Origin: Eriocheir sinensis
Taxonomy: Eukaryota > Arthropoda > Malacostraca > Decapoda > Varunidae
Length of the DNA: 64,000 nucleotides
Direction: 5' to 3'
NCBI RefSeq assembly: GCF_024679095.1
Contig: NC_066518.1
Coordinates: 1,436,178 to 1,500,177, forward strand
The notes beneath the pieces were generated by a model, which ran no database searches, was not told the DNA's origin, and saw nothing but the letters and a program-made list of their open reading frames with translations. The stretch's first letter is position 1. The number at the start of each line of letters is the position of its first letter. A program made the position numbers and the translations under genes. Below are positions 62,281-64,000 of this stretch, one piece after another.

Positions 62281-64000
62281 CGTGTTCCTCTTCTACATCA
62301 CACATTTCCCTTGCTCTCCTTCCCAGTCCTCCTCCTCCTCCTACCAAACACTCTGCTTGAGGCTTTGGCGCTGGAGTTTCTAAATAAGCTCATGTCTGCA
62401 CCGTGCCGAGAGTTTTGTGAGAAGGAAGCATGAGTAGGCATGTGGTGGGCAGGCGAGGCTCGGGAGGAAAATTATACATTAAAAAGGAAAGCCGAAGACG
62501 AATTGGCAGCACACATGACCAGCCATTCGTGGAGATTATTACGTTGTGAAACATTTGACAGCAAGAGAGGAAGCTTGGGGGAATGGTGCACACTTGAGGG
62601 GTGGGGGTACGGGGGAGCGGAGGAAGAGAGAGAGAGAGCGAGAGAGAGAGAAAAAAAGAGAGAGAAAGAGAGATAGAGAGATCCCCCTCGACCCCCTTAC
62701 CGTGCGCGCCGCCCTTCAGGATGCGTCGGGAGTCGGTGGAGGCGTCGGACAGGTACTCGTCGCCGAACTCCGTATCCTCGTCGTCATTCACGTCACTCCC
62801 CTGGTCGTTCTTCAGCCGCTGGAGTGCCGCTGCCTCGGGCTGCCACAAGACATGAAACACACACACGTGAACGACATTTTTGACGTGTTATTTTTACCAA
62901 TATTAAAGTTTGGCAATGGGAGGTGCAGCCAATAGTCACTTTAAGTTAGTCTAAGTAGGCTCGTATTCTTCAGACGGTTTCGGTTTAGAAATAAATAAAT
63001 AAATAAACTTCTAAAGACCACAAAGGAGATAAGTCGAATTCTCATAAGGGTTTTTCAGTCATGGAGCAGAAGCCTTGTCAAGCTGCCACCAGGCTCATGC
63101 AACTACCCATGGAAGTACTCACAGCCTCTATGAAAGTCTTATCAAGTGTGGGTGTATAAGCCCCAAAATGTTTGAGAATATCGTCTTTTTTCTATAGTAT
63201 TCAGACTTTTGTGAAATGTGAAGAAGATGGAATCCAGTCGTGGTCTCATGGATCCTCTAGGCATTTTACCACTAGCTACTAAGTTCATTCTGTTGTTAAG
63301 TAGCTTCTAACTTTGTATGTTGGTATTTGCTCTTTTTATCTAATACATAGGTCTTCTTGTTAATGCTCCGTTTACGTAATTTTATGAATTAATTAAAATA
63401 CAGTTTATCTTTTGCTCTTTTCTTGTTTATTATTCTAAGTTATGTCACAAAATGGAACATATGGAAAATAGTGGAAAATATTACTAATGCAATGACCAGA
63501 ATCTTAAACATCAATATGGACACTTTACTGAAAAAAAGTACCGTTCTTTTCACGTTTTCATTAGTATAATTTCAAGCCTCGAACGCACCAACATTACAGA
63601 GGAATAGAAGATATGATTTCATAAACAAAACTGATATTTTTGCCTTTTTGACATGTTAAAAGAGGAAGTGTTTCTTATACTTCTTGCTCTTTATTTTGCT
63701 ACCCCTAATATTGTACCTTTGCGGGGTTGATGTAGCCAATCAAGCGCATTTAGCCTTTCTTTATTGTAGCAGATTATAATATTCATTTGTTTATTTATTC
63801 CATACGGCTGTGCACCCAGAAGAGTAATTTAATCTCCTTTTAAACAGGAGGAAGGAAGCGAGGGGGAACCTACGTTGGTGGGCGGCACAACGTGTCTGTA
63901 GACGTTGGCGACCGGCTTGAGGAAGAAGGTGACGATGGCGATGACCAAGTCCTGGACCTTGAGAAGGAAGGAGTCGATCCTGGTGAGGGCGCTGTCGAGG
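56499..64000 (-). CDS. 3' part of a multi-exon gene, possibly perilipin/LSD-1-like
   Basis: Exons in transcription order: 63874-64000 (partial), 62701-62839, 61458-61585, 60277-60360, 58669-58782, 56499-57011; all phases join to TAG/TGA-type stop at 56,499, giving about 367 residues here. Segments: LDSALTRIDSFLLKVQDLVI..VPPTN; an acidic linker (NDDEDTEFGDEYLSDASTDS); a basic helix-rich part (YRRVKKELRVMRKNSVRLSY, VTYAKQMVEPRMRPYADSFQ); a hydrophobic stretch (MLSLVQALCVVCLAFLLRLA); and a long Ser/Glu/Pro-rich tail. The order, and the RRxxxxxxxxxKK..YA..AxxxW spacing, recall Drosophila LSD-1, a lipid-droplet protein, but identity is low and the N-terminal PAT domain would lie outside the window. 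Treat the family as unproven; the exon chain is well supported. Confidence 0.75.
57658..57710. repeat. (TG)n microsatellite
   Basis: About 26 TG units in the last intron of the perilipin-like gene. Confidence 0.95.
58669..58782 (-). CDS. Perilipin-like gene, exon before last, with hydrophobic segment
   Basis: 38 codons: EHEIQEMMRPLQEEWNSSKP then PLAKMLSLVQALCVVCLA. A GTCAGT donor keeps phase 0 into FLLRLAKGKKSRRTR. Read-through of this donor would add VSNEINL and stop, giving a short isoform without the acidic tail. Confidence 0.8.
61018..61318. repeat. Minisatellite, unit about 61 bp, five copies
   Basis: Unit TGACTCTGATGAAGATTGTG..AATAGTGACTTATTTTTGGG..ATCCCTGAGATAGA, nearly identical between copies. 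It lies in the intron between exons 61458-61585 and 60277-60360. Confidence 0.97.
62028..62280. repeat. (TG)n arrays flanking a LINE A tail
   Basis: TG arrays at 62,028-62,100 and 62,238-62,280 on either side of the tail copy. Confidence 0.93.
62103..62205 (-). mobile_element. LINE family A 3' tail copy
   Basis: Plus-strand reading TTTACAGCAAAGGAGACAGT..AAGCCCGTTACTTACTGCTCC..GTGGCCAAAAAGAG is the reverse of the tail at 51,831. It sits directly against the TG array. Confidence 0.75.
63005..63175 (-). mobile_element. Foldback-family element, single arm
   Basis: The reverse strand reads ACACCCACACTTGATAAGAC, ACTTCCATGGGTAGTTGCAT, GCCTGGTGGCAGCTTGACAA, CCCTTATGAGAATTCGACTT. Same family as 52,735 and 54,200. 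Confidence 0.68.

Overview
This is an arthropod nuclear genome window, most likely a decapod crustacean and probably a crab. Genes are split by short AT-rich introns. Very long dinucleotide and trinucleotide microsatellites, tRNA-derived SINEs and decayed LINE fragments crowd the non-coding DNA. One gene encodes the Phe2/Pro8 oxytocin/vasopressin-like peptide that I recall being reported from crustaceans. All exon models were built by hand from splice sites, reading phase and recognisable protein sequence.

Layout. (1) 1-19,558, minus strand: MROH1, a giant HEAT-repeat protein, with 20 phase-consistent exons (1,420 codons) and a probable partial exon at the left edge. Its introns carry most of the recognisable DNA transposons: a TA-flanked Tc1/mariner-type element, two TTAA-flanked piggyBac-like MITEs, and a hAT-like element with a large internal palindrome. 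A 90-bp mariner MITE also lies there, next to LINE remains. (2) 22,027-26,523, minus strand: a complete five-exon membrane-anchored short-chain dehydrogenase (333 aa) of the SDR9C/retinol dehydrogenase/BDH1/17beta-HSD type. (3) 26,530-37,000: a repeat-rich gene desert with SINE and LINE fragments. (4) About 37,046-42,929, plus strand: the oxytocin/vasopressin-neurophysin precursor gene, with a TATA box, a putative 5' UTR exon and three coding exons (162 aa). (5) 45,007-46,980, minus strand and convergent with it: a three-exon gene for a secreted 313-aa low-complexity protein that I do not recognise, with its own TATA box. (6) 47,000-56,490: intergenic, with huge microsatellites, nested SINE/LINE insertions and a foldback element. 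(7) 56,499-64,000, minus strand: the 3' part of a multi-exon gene, tentatively perilipin/LSD-1-like, which continues beyond the right edge.

How the parts relate. Nothing suggests an operon or a joint pathway; these are independent eukaryotic genes. The strongest biology is the neuropeptide gene: signal peptide, CFITNCPPG plus amidation and dibasic cleavage signals, then a 14-cysteine neurophysin. The secreted protein next to it has a duplicated aromatic/Trp/RNS motif and is the best candidate for something undescribed. Several repeats sit where they could affect expression: a TG array forms the 3' splice site of the exon carrying the SDR catalytic Tyr/Lys, a GA array lies in the 3' UTR of the secreted-protein gene, and a minisatellite lies in a neurophysin-gene intron.
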